Below are positions 27,001-42,000 of a DNA stretch of 64,000 bases, in pieces. Below the pieces are notes generated by a model. It did no database searches. It was given only the letters and a program-made list of their open reading frames with translations, and was not told the DNA's origin. The number at the start of each line of letters is the position of its first letter. Positions within the stretch are counted from its first letter, which is position 1. The DNA is from Ciona intestinalis (taxonomy: Eukaryota > Chordata > Ascidiacea > Phlebobranchia > Cionidae). A program made the position numbers and the translations under genes. Location of the stretch: contig NC_020168.2 of the NCBI RefSeq assembly GCF_000224145.3, positions 3,738,703-3,802,702 on the forward strand, in the 5' to 3' direction.

Positions 27001-30000
27001 TCATTTTCTTTCCAATGTTCCTATACCTACATTTGGACTTGGAAAACCAGTTTGCGACAATTATATTCTGGATGATTTGATACATTGGTCAATTAACGCA
27101 GCCAAGGATTTGATTAAATCAACAGATCATGCAACAGTTTGCAAGTATGTAGAAAGTTTATATTTGTTATTCAAGAAACAGAGTTTAGTTTACCAGAGTT
27201 CAACTTTTTTTGAAAGGACTGTTTTAAACATATTCTTTTAAACAAAATTTGAACACAGATCTCCTTGTGTTGCTGTCGTATTTATAAAAAATAAAATTTG
27301 TATTCGGGCATTGAATGTAATGAATGAATGAATGTAACTTGCTTTATCCTAGCGTGGCCAGAAAACGACAGTTGCTATCACACAGGTCTAACACCTTGTG
27401 CCTGCAGATTCTGTTCTATGTGGGTAGGGTCTAGACTGTGATTTTTCATTGGACCTTAGATTTGGCACACAGTTGGCCTATATATCAATCCATTAAATCA
27501 AAATTTGTCTGGCGTCGTGGTAAAGTGGTTAGTGTGTCTGCATGTAACCCAGAGGTAATGGGTACAAGGCTTGTCGCTGCTACCATTGTGGACGAATGTG
27601 TCTTTGGGCAAGACACTTAAAAGCAATTGCTCCAATCCAGTGGTCACTAATGGGTTGTCCAAATTACCAGCCATACATGAAAAAAATTTAAAAATTCCAA
27701 AAAATAATTACTCACAAAGTAACACATGTGCTGACACAAGGTGTATGAATATATGTGTTATAAAGACTATTAGTTTCCGGCCATGCAAGGATAAAGTGAT
27801 TTACATACATAGGATTCTGTTGTACTCTTTATATTGGCAAAACTCTTTTATATTCTTGCCAGAACCCTTGATGATCTCATCCACGCAAAGATCCTGTTTG
27901 CTTGGGAAGCTCGCTGCTGTGTGGATAAGTTGCGAGAATGGCTGATGGGAGTTGTTCCACCCAGATATCAATACATCATCCCCACCATTATGAAGGGATT
28001 CAATGTAATGAAAAAGCTGCTTGGAAGTGTTCAGTTCCCTAAATGTCCAGGTATGACGTATCGCTGCAGTTTAAATAACATAAAAAAAATTTAGCAGTAA
28101 TTGCTCTAACTGAAAGGTAACTATTGGGTGGAATGAATGTTTACTTTTTTAACCTTTCGTTTAGTTATAAATACTTAGTTATACCAGATGATCAGTCTTC
28201 CCTCTATGCCTATTTTAGAGTTACATATAAAAAGTAAGCATAAAAACTTAAAAGTGAGCAGAAAATAAGCAGAAAAATTTGAAAATGAGCATATGATGTA
28301 TGTAATTGTTATAACTATGAATTATTTTTTTATCAAATCTGTTTTTGAACTACTTTACATACAGAGCGCGGTCTTACATGTTACCATGGATTCTCACAAA
28401 CTGGGAACCATGAACATCTTCTTGGAAAAGTTTGTCCTCCAGCATCTTTATGCATTGTCTATGCTGGGTCTGAGTTTATAAGTAAGTTTGTTATATGAAT
28501 AAAAAAAATGTGTAAATAAGTTTTATACTTTTTAGAAACTAGAGAATGTAATGTTAAGGGAACTTTGGATTATTGTAATATTTGTTTAAATTTTTAAAGT
28601 TTTTGTAAATGGAAAGTTTAATTGTTTTTTTAAATTTTCTTAAGTCAGCCAGATTTTAGGATTTATAAAGCTTAAAATATAGTTCAGAAAATTCACTCTA
28701 TGTTTATAGAATAATGATTTTAAAATTAAACAACAAATGATAGCATCCATTTAAAAAAAACATTAAAACTTATTCACAATAAAAAAAAAACAAACAGGAT
28801 TTTACTTTTTATTTCTTTCTTTAACCAGCTGATAATGGAACAACAAGCTTTGAACATGGAGGGTTCTCAGATTGTGCTTCACAACAAGTATGCGATTCAT
28901 TTGGTTGTTCTTTGCCCTCATCCATTCCAGTACTAAGCAACTTAACTGGTCAAGTCATTACGTCTTGCACAATGCTGGAGTGCTGCAACACAACATTATG
29001 CAATTTACCTTTCAAAGGTGGGAGCATGAGGTTTTGGCTTAGAAAATATTTATTATTTTGCTGCTATTGCTGTAAGGCATAATAAAAAAAAACTTTTTTT
29101 GGAATCTGATTTTTTGGTACATCTGTTTTTGTATAGGTTTTTTTTTAAATCCAATGTTTTGTATGTATAGATACTTTTTGTGTAAACGCTTTTTTAAAAT
29201 CAGAATGGATAGTATAGTTCTAAATTTTTTGGTGTTCTTTTTAATTTAAAGTTTATTTTTAGGCATGAATGAATGCAGTTCCAATCCGTGCCCAACAAAC
29301 AGTAAATGTGTTGAATTGCTTACATCTGATGGATATGTGTGTAAATGTGACCAAGGATATCTATGGGACAGCATAACAGAAACTTGTAATGGTTAGTAAT
29401 TTTGAATATTTAGTGATCAATTTTAGTGTATAAAAGCTAAAATGCCAAAATGTAACCTAAAAACAAAGATAAAATGTAGAGAACAAAACTGTGCAGTAGT
29501 TGTGTTCTTCTTGTAGTAGGTGTTTGTTGTGTTCGTCATAAAATAACAGATTTATAACAGAATGTCGCGACTATGTTGGATTTTGTGCCCTTAAAAAGAA
29601 CACATAATGTTAACTGTTCAAACCAATTCTCACCAATAAAAGTTAAAAATTTTGTACAGAAACATTTCCTACGAAACATGAAATATATAATTAAAATCAG
29701 TCTATTAACTTGACCTATTGTGTTTCAGATATAAACGAATGTTTTCTTGGAATCGACAACTGTTTAGTAACTGCAATTTGCACGAATAATCCTGGAAGTT
29801 ATGAATGTTCTTGCCCGGAAGGTTTAGAAGGAGATGGTGTTTTGGCTTGTGCAGGTAAGGTGTTTGAATAAGGCACATTATATATACTGGATAGGAATGA
29901 ACACACACACACAATCTTTATAGTATTTTATCACACATGTTGCAAGACACTAGTGTAGTTATTTGCATAAGGGAATAAGTAATTAACACCATGGCATTAT

Positions 30001-33000
30001 TTTATTCTTTTACACAACAGCATCGGATTTTTGCCAAGATGTGGACTGTGTAAACGGAGTATGCCAAGTTCTCGCCACAGATTATGTTTGTGTATGTGAT
30101 CCTGGATTCACGCACGGCGATACAGGCTTATGTGATGAAGACATCCTTGAGTGCCAGATGTCGCCTCGCAAATGTGGGAACGGTGGAATCTGTGTGGAAG
30201 AGTTTGGATCATTTTCCTGCATTTGTCCAAGGGGATGGAGAGGTAAAGTTCTTTAACAAATGCCGCTTTGATTTCCATCGGTTTGCTGCCAGTTCTCTCA
30301 CTTCGTTGTTTTAAATTCGTCTGATATTCATTACCAAATTCGAAGACAGAAGTATAAATCTATGGCAGTTCATTTTTTGTTGTGCATATGCATAATGGGT
30401 TGTCGAAATTGTCAACCATACGTATCACTGTATTAATCTTTTAATGTTTCTTTTATTTAACAGGTCCCACATGTAAACAGGACATGAATGAATGTAACTA
30501 TAATCCTTGCCATGCAAGTTCTACTTGTATGAATCTTTTGGGGAGCTACAAATGTACTTGCAATCCAGGGTTCATGTAAGTTAACTTTCTAAGTTTGCGG
30601 ATTATTTGCCTATGTTTGCTTTTCAACAAATACAATTGATTTAAAGAACTTGTAAAACTCACTAGCCTGTTACCATTGCTTACTGGGCTATTAAGAAGAG
30701 TGTTATATTTTATATCTTGTGCTAGCTTTTGAGTTATGTTTCATTAACTTCATGAATTTTCGTTTTTTTTTTGGTTTTATCATAAGGGTAACAATTTCTA
30801 TGGCTCATTAATAAGACTGCATTGGAGCAACTATTATGAAATGTCCAAAGGTTGTAGCAGCGTCAATTTAACACTCTTTGTTGCATTTATGCTGAAGTTT
30901 TTCGTTTGTGTATCTAGTTGGATGTAATCAGATGAATTTTATATTTTATAAATCACACAGGTTATTTAAAAAGGGGAATGTAGAACTATGTCAAGAATTG
31001 ATCTTGTTTCCTATGGATGGTTACAAAACAGCTCAACGAAACCAAAGGATACGTTTTGGGTAGGTATTGAAATTCTGGTAAATTTTTCTTTTACTCATTT
31101 TGTTGTTTTACATTAAGACTTCCTTTGCCTGTTCTTGGTGGTTGGACCAATTTACTTTATATCAATGATAATGGTATTTTGTTTACACCGTTCCGAGGAA
31201 GTGGATATAGATGGGCACTTAACAGACCCTTTTTAAGAAGAGGTTATCTAATTGGAATGGCACCATTTTGGGATGACTTCGATTCAAGATCGGGATCAGT
31301 CAGATACTTGGTATATAATGACATTAAGTATTATTATGATCATCACTTGTTCAAGACGCTATTACCATTGTGGGCGTGTTGGTCTTTGGGCAAGACACTT
31401 AACGGCAACTGCTCCAACCCAGTGGTCACTAATCAGTAGTCCAAATTATCAACCGCATACATAAAAAAATAAAAAAAAAATAAAAAAATAAACACCCACA
31501 AAGTAACATACATTGTAACTCGTAAGCTGGCACGAGGTGTTAAACCCTTGTGATAATAACTGTCGGCCACATGAGGATAAGGTAAGTTACATTCATTCAT
31601 TTATCTTAACAATCAACCACAAAAACACAATCAAATACAAAGTTACATACGTGGTAACCGGTATGTCCAGAGCCGTGGCAAAGGGGTTAGTGCGTATGCC
31701 TCTAACTCAGAGGTAAAGGGTTCAAGGTTTGTTGCTGCTACCACTGTGTGTATGTGTCTTTGGGCACAGTTACAACCTAGTGGTTGCTAATGGGTTGTCC
31801 AAATTATCCGCCATTCCTAAAAATAGAAAAAAACATTCAACAAAGTAACATGCATGATATCGTAAGCTGACACACGGTGTATATAACAGAACCCATGTGT
31901 TATAAGAACTATCGTCTTTTCACTATAAAGGGAAGGCAAGTTAAATTCAATTATACATTCAAACGGACACAAAGTATATGGAACAGAACATCCCTGTTAT
32001 AGCAACTTTCGTTTTCTGCTCAGAAGATAAAACAAGTTGCATTAATTCATTTGTTATATTTAAATAATCAAACGAAACTTAATTATTCTTGAATTGTAAG
32101 ATAACACCAGCTGTGAAAACAAAGCTGTCCTGTTACATATAGACCTTGTGGCTTCTTATGACTATCTGCTACAATATATTGTTGTAGGTAATTTTTCAAA
32201 GTGGTTGATAACTTTTCTGTATGGTTGAATTTTAACAACTTCCTATTGAACAGTAGATCAAAGCAATTACCGTTGAATGTCTTTCTCGTACACATTCCAA
32301 CAATAGTGGAACATTGAACCTGGTATTTTGAGTTATGAACTTTAAACATTTCAAGCATACCATGCGCTTTGCTTCTGGCATACTGCACATCAGGATTAAT
32401 TAGATAAAACTATTCATTAAATATTAAAAAGCTTTGTTATTTTTAGATTGATGAAGATTTTGAAGGATTGGACATGTCCATCCCTGGTTTACAGAGAGCC
32501 AAAGACTTGGTGATGTCAAAATATGGATATAACATTGAACCAAGAATATTTCTTAGAGTGGAATGGAACCAAAAGCTTATGTTTCCGCGCAGAAGATATG
32601 AGGATAAGGTAACAACTTGAAAAATAACATTTGAAATGAACAAAGTTATTTTGTTTGCATTTTCACTTTAGGAAGTTAAACTGTTTATGTGACCTGAAAT
32701 AAAAAGCGTATGTTACTTTTACCGACTAAGGTCTCAACTGCGTTTGTTTGTATATTCCAGCCAAGCACATTCCAGTGTATTGTTGTTTCTGATGGAATAG
32801 ATGGCTTTGTTTTGTATGTTTATCAACCTGGAATGATGTTGTTTAAAAAAGACCCAACCATTAGAAGAGTAAACAATGGCTTTTCTGGTTTTATCAATTT
32901 CAACAACATACAAACAATTTCTCATAGAAAATATGACATGGATACAACAAGCAACGTTGGTTAGTGTTTTTTTCATTTTATGTGTATTTAATAAGGGGTG

Positions 33001-36000
33001 TCCCATGCTGCTATGTGTCTATTACAATTAAGAATTATTCTTAAAATAATGTTTGTGTTCATTAAAATACTGAAGCCCTTTCAATCATAACACACAAAAT
33101 TTCTAAAACTTGCTGGCGCCTGGCATCTTAACCCAGTCACACCTTGGCTTATAGTTTGTTTTATCATTTACAATGATTGTCAATTATCCCTTAGCACTTG
33201 TAATATTTTTTACCACAGAATATTTTCTAAAAGATTCAGCAAGTTAGGAAAACCATAAAAAATGTTTGTTTTAAATATTTTGTCTCACATTGAGTTTGTT
33301 TTCCAGTTTAAAAGTTAATATAAGATCTTTTTATATTTTTGTCTGTTTTATTGGACCACAAGTCGTGAAGAAAATGCACATCAACGAAAATGTGAATGAC
33401 ACTGACTATCCATAGCTATGCATTAGAATAAAACACATTTGCAATGTGCAAAAACATTTACGAAAAGTGTAAAGCAAACGTTGAAACACCAGACTCATTC
33501 TAGCACTATTTAATATTGAATGCAGGGATCAATGGAATTCACATACATAGATATAGCTATGGTGAAAGTAGGGGAACTAGATGTTTAAGATGGCTTCATA
33601 GGCAACCTGTACCCGTGTGGCGTGCACGACAAAGTCCTTGTCCACCAAACAGAAGGCTGGCGCAACGAGACGATCGTTTTATTTTGACAAGAAATATTCT
33701 GAGAAGATACGGTCTTAGGCTGCCTACTGGTAAGTGCTTGCTTATATTATGTAAACCACATACCTTTAATATTACTTCTATACACCACAGATTAGATATT
33801 CTGTGTCACTTACATATCTGGTGGTTTTTAGTTTTGTTTTTACTGTTATACATTCCAGGTTTACCATGCTACACAAGAGAAACAGACTCGGTCAATCCCC
33901 CATTATGTTGTTATGTTTGGGGGTGGTTCAGTAGATTCTACAGTCACTATGAGCGATATAAACTACTACTTTCTGGTACATCTTCTCAACAAGCACGAGA
34001 AAATTATAAAGGTAGTTTTTGCTTTAAATTACATTAATATTACACATTTATGATTTATTTGTCTAGTCCAAAGACATTGAATAAAAGTATGGATGTTATA
34101 AAGGGCTGTTTTTACTTTATCTGGTTTGTTATTAAAAAAATACATTTTTATTTAGCGCCCTTTGGTGTTAGATCATTCAAAATTTCACTGACCATGTTAA
34201 TTTCACAATCATGTTAACCTCGCAAAATACCTCATGAATTAATTGTTTGGGAAAATTTAAAATTGTTTTTATTCAGTATGAAGAGTAAATATAAGTTCCG
34301 TAAGGATAACGTATAGTTTCTGTTGTACGTATAGTGTTTGTTATAAACAACTATACATGTTTTTAACTTTTTTTTAATTTGTAAGCTTTTAAGAAAACAC
34401 AAATCCTTCATAAAATATAATAAATTTACAATGCTTTCATAGTAAGCGTTAGCTGGCTGTTTTTAAAATTTAATAAAAAATTGCTAAAAAATTGTAATGA
34501 ACATATTTAATGTTGTTAACATGTAAAAACTTGAGTTTTATTGAGATGAAATTTGTAACTTTTGAAGCAAAATCAAACTTACTCACTGGTGATAAATGCA
34601 CATCTGTGAACTAAACTGTTCATGCATCTCCTGTATACAGAGGAAGAGATTGATGGTTATGACAACTGCTGTGGTCGTGGTTTAAGTTTAGGACAAAGAA
34701 GATATTTCTGTTCTTGGTATAGGAGAAGAAGACCGACAGCTACGAGCAGAGGTTACAGAACCAGAGATGGAAGTAAGTATTGCTTTTAAAATATATATTG
34801 AAAATATAAAATGTGAAATCAAAGCATATTTTATTCTGTTCTGTATGGGTGAAACCTAGGATTTAGACCAGATTTGACCCACTACCCCAAAACCCTGGTA
34901 CGCCCAAAAGTAAGGTGCTCGCGACAGTGAAATCCTTTATACATGTACTGTTTTAAGTGCCTGACCTAGTCCCAATTCTGCATCAATTCTTGACCCGCAG
35001 GACTCCATCTGCGGACCATATCTGCGAACTCGTTCTTACTCAATTGACAGCATATAAAATATTTCTATATTACTCTAAATTTTGTTTGAGCGTACTGTTT
35101 ACACACACAGGCTTTGGATTCGGAGATCCGCATTTCACAACTCTTAACAATGAAAAGTACACATTCAATGGACATGGAGAATACATTCTTGTTGATCAAC
35201 CAGGACAGTTTATGATGCAAGGCAGAGCTGAACCAGCACTTAATATTAATGGAACTGAAACCAAAGCCACATTTTTTACAGCTATTGCAGCAAAGAACTT
35301 GGCCACTGGAGATACAGTAAGTTTTTACACTGAATAAATGAATGTACTTTTTTATACATAAGTGACAGAGCAATGATACTTGTTATAACTAAAGTATTTT
35401 GTTTCACACACTTCATATTTGCACACACCAATTACTATGTATATAATTTGTGGGTAATCTCTGTGCTTTGTATGGATGACAGTTTAGACAACTCACACCA
35501 CCAGTTGGAACAATAACCTGTAAATTAAACAAAATGACAAACAGTTTGCCACAGTATAAATGTATTTGGTCATTTTGTTGGATTGACAATTATAGGCCTT
35601 TGAGTATTGCAAATCCTATATTGAATATGTCAGTTAAGTATGACCATAAAGATCATATTAAAGTGTAAAGAATAAAAAGGACAAAACTACCTAATTATTT
35701 GATTTAGGTTCGCTTTCATGCCAATGCAGCTGGAAATGATACTGTGATTAATATTAACGGGAACATCACAACTCTTCCAGGTAACACGAGTGGATTATCT
35801 GTCGTTTAATATTCTTGGCTTAGAGGTTAAAGTGTATATCTCGTAAGGTGTTAAGTTCAACTGCTGGTATGGATATTTTTCTTATAAGATCTGCAATTTT
35901 TTTTCAAATAGTGTTAGTGTGGCTATTTTCTGCAGAAAATGTAAAAAAAAACTACAAAGTATATAATTAATCCGTCATATAATAGATATGTGAACATTGT

Positions 36001-39000
36001 AATTAATTCATCATCATATAACATGTATTGATTATAATTTTCTAGTCATTGATGAACTCGAGACGTCCTCACAGTTAAGGTATCGCCGCACAAGTGCCAC
36101 TAATTATGAGTTTGTGTTTTCCCCGGACGTCACAGTTATTGTCTTTACGATCCAAGGAGTTGTTGGTTTTGGTGTCAAACTAAGTGACAACCTTAAACAG
36201 ACCAGTAGAGGATTGCTAAGTAAGTGTCAGTGTTTCACCTAGTATAAAATATAATTATGTATTAGTGCAAATATTATACATCATACAACAAAAGTGTGTC
36301 TTTTCATTAATATATAATATTTACAAGTACTGCTATCTAAATGCTACAGTTTTTATTTCTTTTATTTTAGATCCAGTTGAGTACAGAAATGGTACAGCCA
36401 TTAACATAACAACACTGCGCATTAAAAACCACAGCCAACTTTTGGATGGAACAGTAGACCAGGAGAAAATATTTCCATTTGGACAATCATGTAAGTGAAA
36501 AACTAAACTATAATTGTAGTTTAAAGTGGTGATCCATTAAGGTATGAAGGGTGGTTACAAGACACTTAACGGGAATTGCTGCAACCCAGTGCTCCAACTT
36601 GGGCAGTCTAAATTCTCAGCCATACAACAACAAAAAAAAACAACAATCACCCACAATCTTACATATGGATTAATTTGTAAGCATGTAGAAAGTTGATGAA
36701 ATTAAACACTTATGTTATGACACTCGTTACTGTCACATGTGGATAAAAAAAGTTATGTTTATTGATAAACTCATTCCTACTAAATAAAAAGACTAATATT
36801 TATAGCAATTTTGTATAAAGTGGTGATCCATTAAGGAATGAAGGGTGGTCACAACACAAAGTACCTTTACCATTTTGGGTGTATGTACCTTTGGGAAGGC
36901 ACCTAACCATAATTGCTCCAACCCAGTGCTCTATTTTGGGTAGTCTACATTTTGAGCCATACCACAAAAAATATACCATCACCCACAATTTTATTTGTAA
37001 GCATATACCAAGTTAATGAATTTTTAACACTTATGTTATAACACCTGTTACTCTCACATAAGGATAAATAAGTTATGTTTATTTATAAACTGATTTCTTT
37101 TTAATAAAAAGACTAATATTTATAGCAATTTTATGTCTTAAATTTTTATATTCACTGATGTAAAATCTAAAATAAAAACTTTTTAATCTGTTTACTTTTT
37201 AGTGACGACTAGATTGTGGCCGTCACAATTCATCTATTGAAGTAGTTTATGTATTTAAAGTATCTTGTTATTAATACACTTATTCTTTTTTAATGCAGGG
37301 CATATTAAAATGAATGAAAGTCTGTTTGAGTACACACTTAGCAGAAATTTCTCTTACTACAATCGTCCACAAAAAGTTCCTGACTTCCTAAGAAGTTTAG
37401 TTGATGGCCTTGATAGTGCAAAAATGAGCAGTATAATTAAAACATGTGGGATCAAGGCTCTTGCTTGTGTGTTTGATTTAGCTCTTACAGGAAATGAGGA
37501 ACTTGCAAAGTCAAGTGAAAAGATTGCTGAAGAGTCAGAAATGCTTCATAGACTAGCAGGTGTGTATAAAATGTCAGAATGTTCATTATCTGGAAAAGGG
37601 ACTTTTCAAATATTTTCTTTTAAATACTTTTAAAACATTTTAAAAACATTCTCTTGGTATTAACGACAGTTATCCAACACTTGTATATTTATAAAGTTCA
37701 GTATAATTATCAACCTTTTTTATGATCTACCTGTATTTTATTTTGCAGTAAATAATGCACCGGAATTATATTATGATAATGACCAAGGAGCAAACTTTGT
37801 GAATGGTACAATAAGGGCTGTAGTGGGAACTAATTTCACTGTTCAGTTCAAAGCCAATGACAGTGATGGTAACCCTCTTGTATTCTCTGTAAACAATGAC
37901 CAGATTCCAGGAGTTTCAATTGATTGTAAGTTCACTGTGTTAGTTGCTTGGTGTCACGTTAGTTTTTGACATGTCACACGTATGTACACTTTTTATCAAA
38001 GAGTTTTGGATTTTTCTCTGCTTTGTTAACTTTTAATTTAAAATCAAAGTATAACTAATACATAAATTGAACAAGCATCTAAAAATGCTTAATAAGTGAG
38101 TAATTAACATTAACTAAATCTATAAAGAATGTTATTTGCAACAAGACAAATTTATGAAGTCTCACTTTTTTACAAAGTCCCAATTTTATTAGAGGTTGTA
38201 AGGCTGTAATATATATATATGTACATTTACTTTATAAAAGGATATAAAATATAACACACAGGATTTTTTTTAAGCAGTATGTTGACTTTATTGCTTATGT
38301 TTGTGTTAGTATCTTTATGGTATTACTTATTTCTCTTTTCAGCATCTGGACTTTTAACATTTGTGGTAACGTCTGCTAATAACATGGCTATCAACAACAC
38401 ATTGACCATTTCTGTCAATGACTCTTTGACCGATGACAATGAAGAAATAAACATCCTTGTCTGTAATTGTAATTCCCGAGGAAGCTGTCAATGGACTGAC
38501 ACCCTTCGTGGTGGTAGTGAAAGTTACGGGGTAAAAAAATCTTTCAATCTGTTTAATTTAGAATTTTTTCATTGTTATGGAATGTGAAAAAGGAACTGCA
38601 CTTTCAGTAAAAGTTACACATCCGAAGTAACAGTTATTCAAACAGGAATTTAATATTCTTTACCTATATTAATGCAATCATCATATAAACGTGTGTGGTG
38701 CTATTTTGTACAATGAACAATAGAACACATGTTTTGCTATCTAACAGAAGCAAATTTATATAAAATGATTATTATCCAACCAAAACAGTTTGAAGTTTAT
38801 TTAGTTGAATACTGCAATTAGAATCGTTTACCCATTACCCCCACAATACACTTCTTATATTTACAGCTTGTTCCTTGTGATTGCATGGAAGCTTATGATG
38901 GAGCAGAATGCATGGATGATGCTGATGGTTGCGCAGATGACCCGTGTTTCACCAACTGCACAGATGTTCCAGCTCCTGGTCTGGGATATACTTGTGCTCC

Positions 39001-42000
39001 TTGCCCTGCACATTTAACAGGTACAACTTATTTATAAAATGCATTTTTTATTAATTTGCTGAAAGCTTTGTTTAAATTTAATGAAATCTATTTGAAGTGG
39101 TCATTGAGTAAGTTTTTGTGTAACATCAATATATATTTTGGGTTAATAGGTAATGGAACAAGCTGCCTTGACCGGGATGAGTGCGAAGAAGGAACAGACA
39201 ACTGTGCTCAGAATTGCACAAATGTGGTCAACTCATTTAATTGCTCATGCCATGCTGGTTTCATGGTAGACAGTTCAAACTCATCAAACTGCGTCAATGT
39301 AAATGAATGTACGATGAATCCTAACATCTGTGCAGCTGGTGGATCAGCAGCTGTTTGTTTGGACACTGAAGGATCATACATGTAAGCCAAACATGTCATT
39401 TCTTGGTTTATATTGTATTTGTAGATTCTAAATAGATGATTGTACAGAATTCCATGCCTCTGAGGTTTCTTACTTGCCCTTATCTTTCCAGGTGCGCCTG
39501 CAAACCTGGTTATAAAATGGACGGAGCAGGAGTTTGTGTTGATATCCCAGACTGCAACAACAGAACCATATGTGATAATACAACATCAGTATGCCAAGAA
39601 ACACCAGGGTCATACAGATGTGACTGCAAAACGGGATACTCAAGGTTTTTTTAAGATTTTCTGCTTTATGATTTTTTGTATTATATTGTTTACGATTTTT
39701 CTGTATCATTTTATACTAATATGCTGCTTGTATTATTAAACAAATAATTTTTTTGGGGGGGAGGGGCTATTCTTCTGTTAAATTGTAAACTGTTGCCTGG
39801 TTTCGAAAAGAAGTACTACTATTTCCGTTTAATGTGTTAAATTTGATCCGACTAAACCTACATTATTTATAATGGTAGTCAATCCGATGCTATGTTTTCT
39901 AATGGCACCATATTTTAATGCAGAAAACCTGGTTCCTCTTCTAACAGCTCATGTGTCAATACCAATGAATGTACTGGTGCTAAGCCTGTGTGTTCAAGTG
40001 GATCAAGATGTGTTGATTCAGAAGGTTCCTTTAGTTGCATCTGCTTGTAAGTGTGGAACGATATCGAGAGATATTCATTAAGTTATGCAAGTTGGCATAT
40101 TCAGCTAATGTTTTGTTTCATTCCCATTCTTATTCTTTCAACTAAACACAAATTTACCAATTAAGGTGTTGAAAATAAATACCAAAAATGACAAAATAAT
40201 GGGACATTTAAAACCTTACAGACCAGGATACATTCGGCGAAGTAAAGAAGTGTGTACTCCAAATGTAACATCATGTGCCAAAATAAACTGCACCGCAGAG
40301 AGGTCTGTTTGCAAAGAAAATGGAAAAAGTCCGGTTACTTGTGTCTGTCGTGGAAGCAGGGTACAACGCTCAAACAAATGTTTGCGTGAGTGGTGATCCT
40401 ATTTTATATTTATATTTGCCTGATTGGACAAACAAACAATACTTATGTATCTTTGTGTAGCGGTTCTGTACATGAGTTATAACACACATTCTTACTTTGT
40501 TCATTCACTCTATGCTCGCTTATGAGTGTTTATAATTGAAAAACTTGAAATGAGGCAACTTTATTTTTTTGTATGACAGGTAGAATAATAGAGTGGGTTT
40601 CCTTTGTAACAATCTATTACAAATTTAATAGATATTATCTTTCTGCATACATTGGCATTTGCCTTGTTGTTTTCTTTTTAGCAAAGTACAAATTTCAACA
40701 ACGAATGAAAGGCACATTTAAATCCGAGTACAATAATCTGAACAACGCTCTTACTCGTGCATACATCAGTCGATTTAAAGCAAAAATGCTTCTTATGCTT
40801 GCGGGAAAAAATATTTCAGAAATTTTAGTGACAAAGTTGATGAGTGGTTCTGTCATTGTTCTGTAAGTTTTGGACTTTTTTGCGAATGTAGCCGAAGGTA
40901 TAATAGTTTCATAGGCTTTGAAATGTCATGTAGTAAAATATTTGTCGTTTTGCTGCCAATTACTTTTTAACTTACTTTATCCTCGCATGGCCAGAAAACT
41001 GCAGTCGTTAAATACGGGTGTTCTGTTTCGTACACCTCGTGCCAACTTACGAATTACCAAGTATGTTACTTTGTGGGTGACTATTTTGGGGGGATTTTTA
41101 TGTGTGGCTAACAATTTAGACAACTCATTAGTTACCACTGTTTTGAAGCAATTAATTCTTGCCCAAGGATACATACGTCCACAATAGTAGCAGCGAAGAG
41201 CCTTGAACTTATTACCTCTAGGTTCTCTAGGAGGCAGGTGCTATCCAACTATGCCATGGCGCCGGGAATTGTTATTACTTGAATAAAATGAATTAGATAA
41301 TACAGTACTAAAAAAATTGAATCAAAACATCTTAAATAAACCATTTAACAAATATCCAGGTACGAATTAATTCTAAATGAAGCACAAGGTTCCCCAGTGT
41401 TGTCACAACAGGATTTATTGGTCACCATTTCCCAAGCTATTTCAAGTGGCCAGTTTAACACCTCTCTCTTTGATGGAACGCCAACTACATGTATGTGACA
41501 TTTATTTACTTTAACATAAGCACCAAAACACTTCTAAAATCATAGTTTATTTAACTTATGATAGGCAGCTTTAAATATACACAAACACTCCTTTAGTGGG
41601 TTGGCCAAACATTGAGAAATTTGAATAAATGTATCTTAACTTCTTGTGTAGTGTGTCTATAGTAGTGTTTATAACACAGGTGTTCTATTTTTTTTTACAT
41701 GCTCATGTTACCACATATGTAACTTTGTTTTTGATGATCTTTTTGTAAAATATTTATAATGTTTTTACAGCATCTGATGTAAGTAGTGGGTGTCCTGTGC
41801 GCAATATCACAGATGTTAACATTGCTGGTTTGAACAGTGAGTCCTTCAAATCTACACTCACTTGTTCATCAGAACTTGTAGGAATCAGGTGCATTAAATA
41901 AATACTGTGTTATATGGTGGGGTGGAAAAAGATGGGACAGGTTTTGAGGTTTTCATTCTATTTTCTCGTCCCATTTGTTAGTAAATAAAGATTATACAAA

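Noticed and set aside
27511..27590. tRNA gene-like boxes
   Set aside because: Box A and box B spacing fits a tRNA head, but body, 3' tail and many copies show it is a SINE, not a tRNA gene.
33516..34037. 173-codon ORF as one large exon
   Set aside because: It reads through an intron (33730-33858); the splice sites and the phase of neighbours support two AMOP exons instead.
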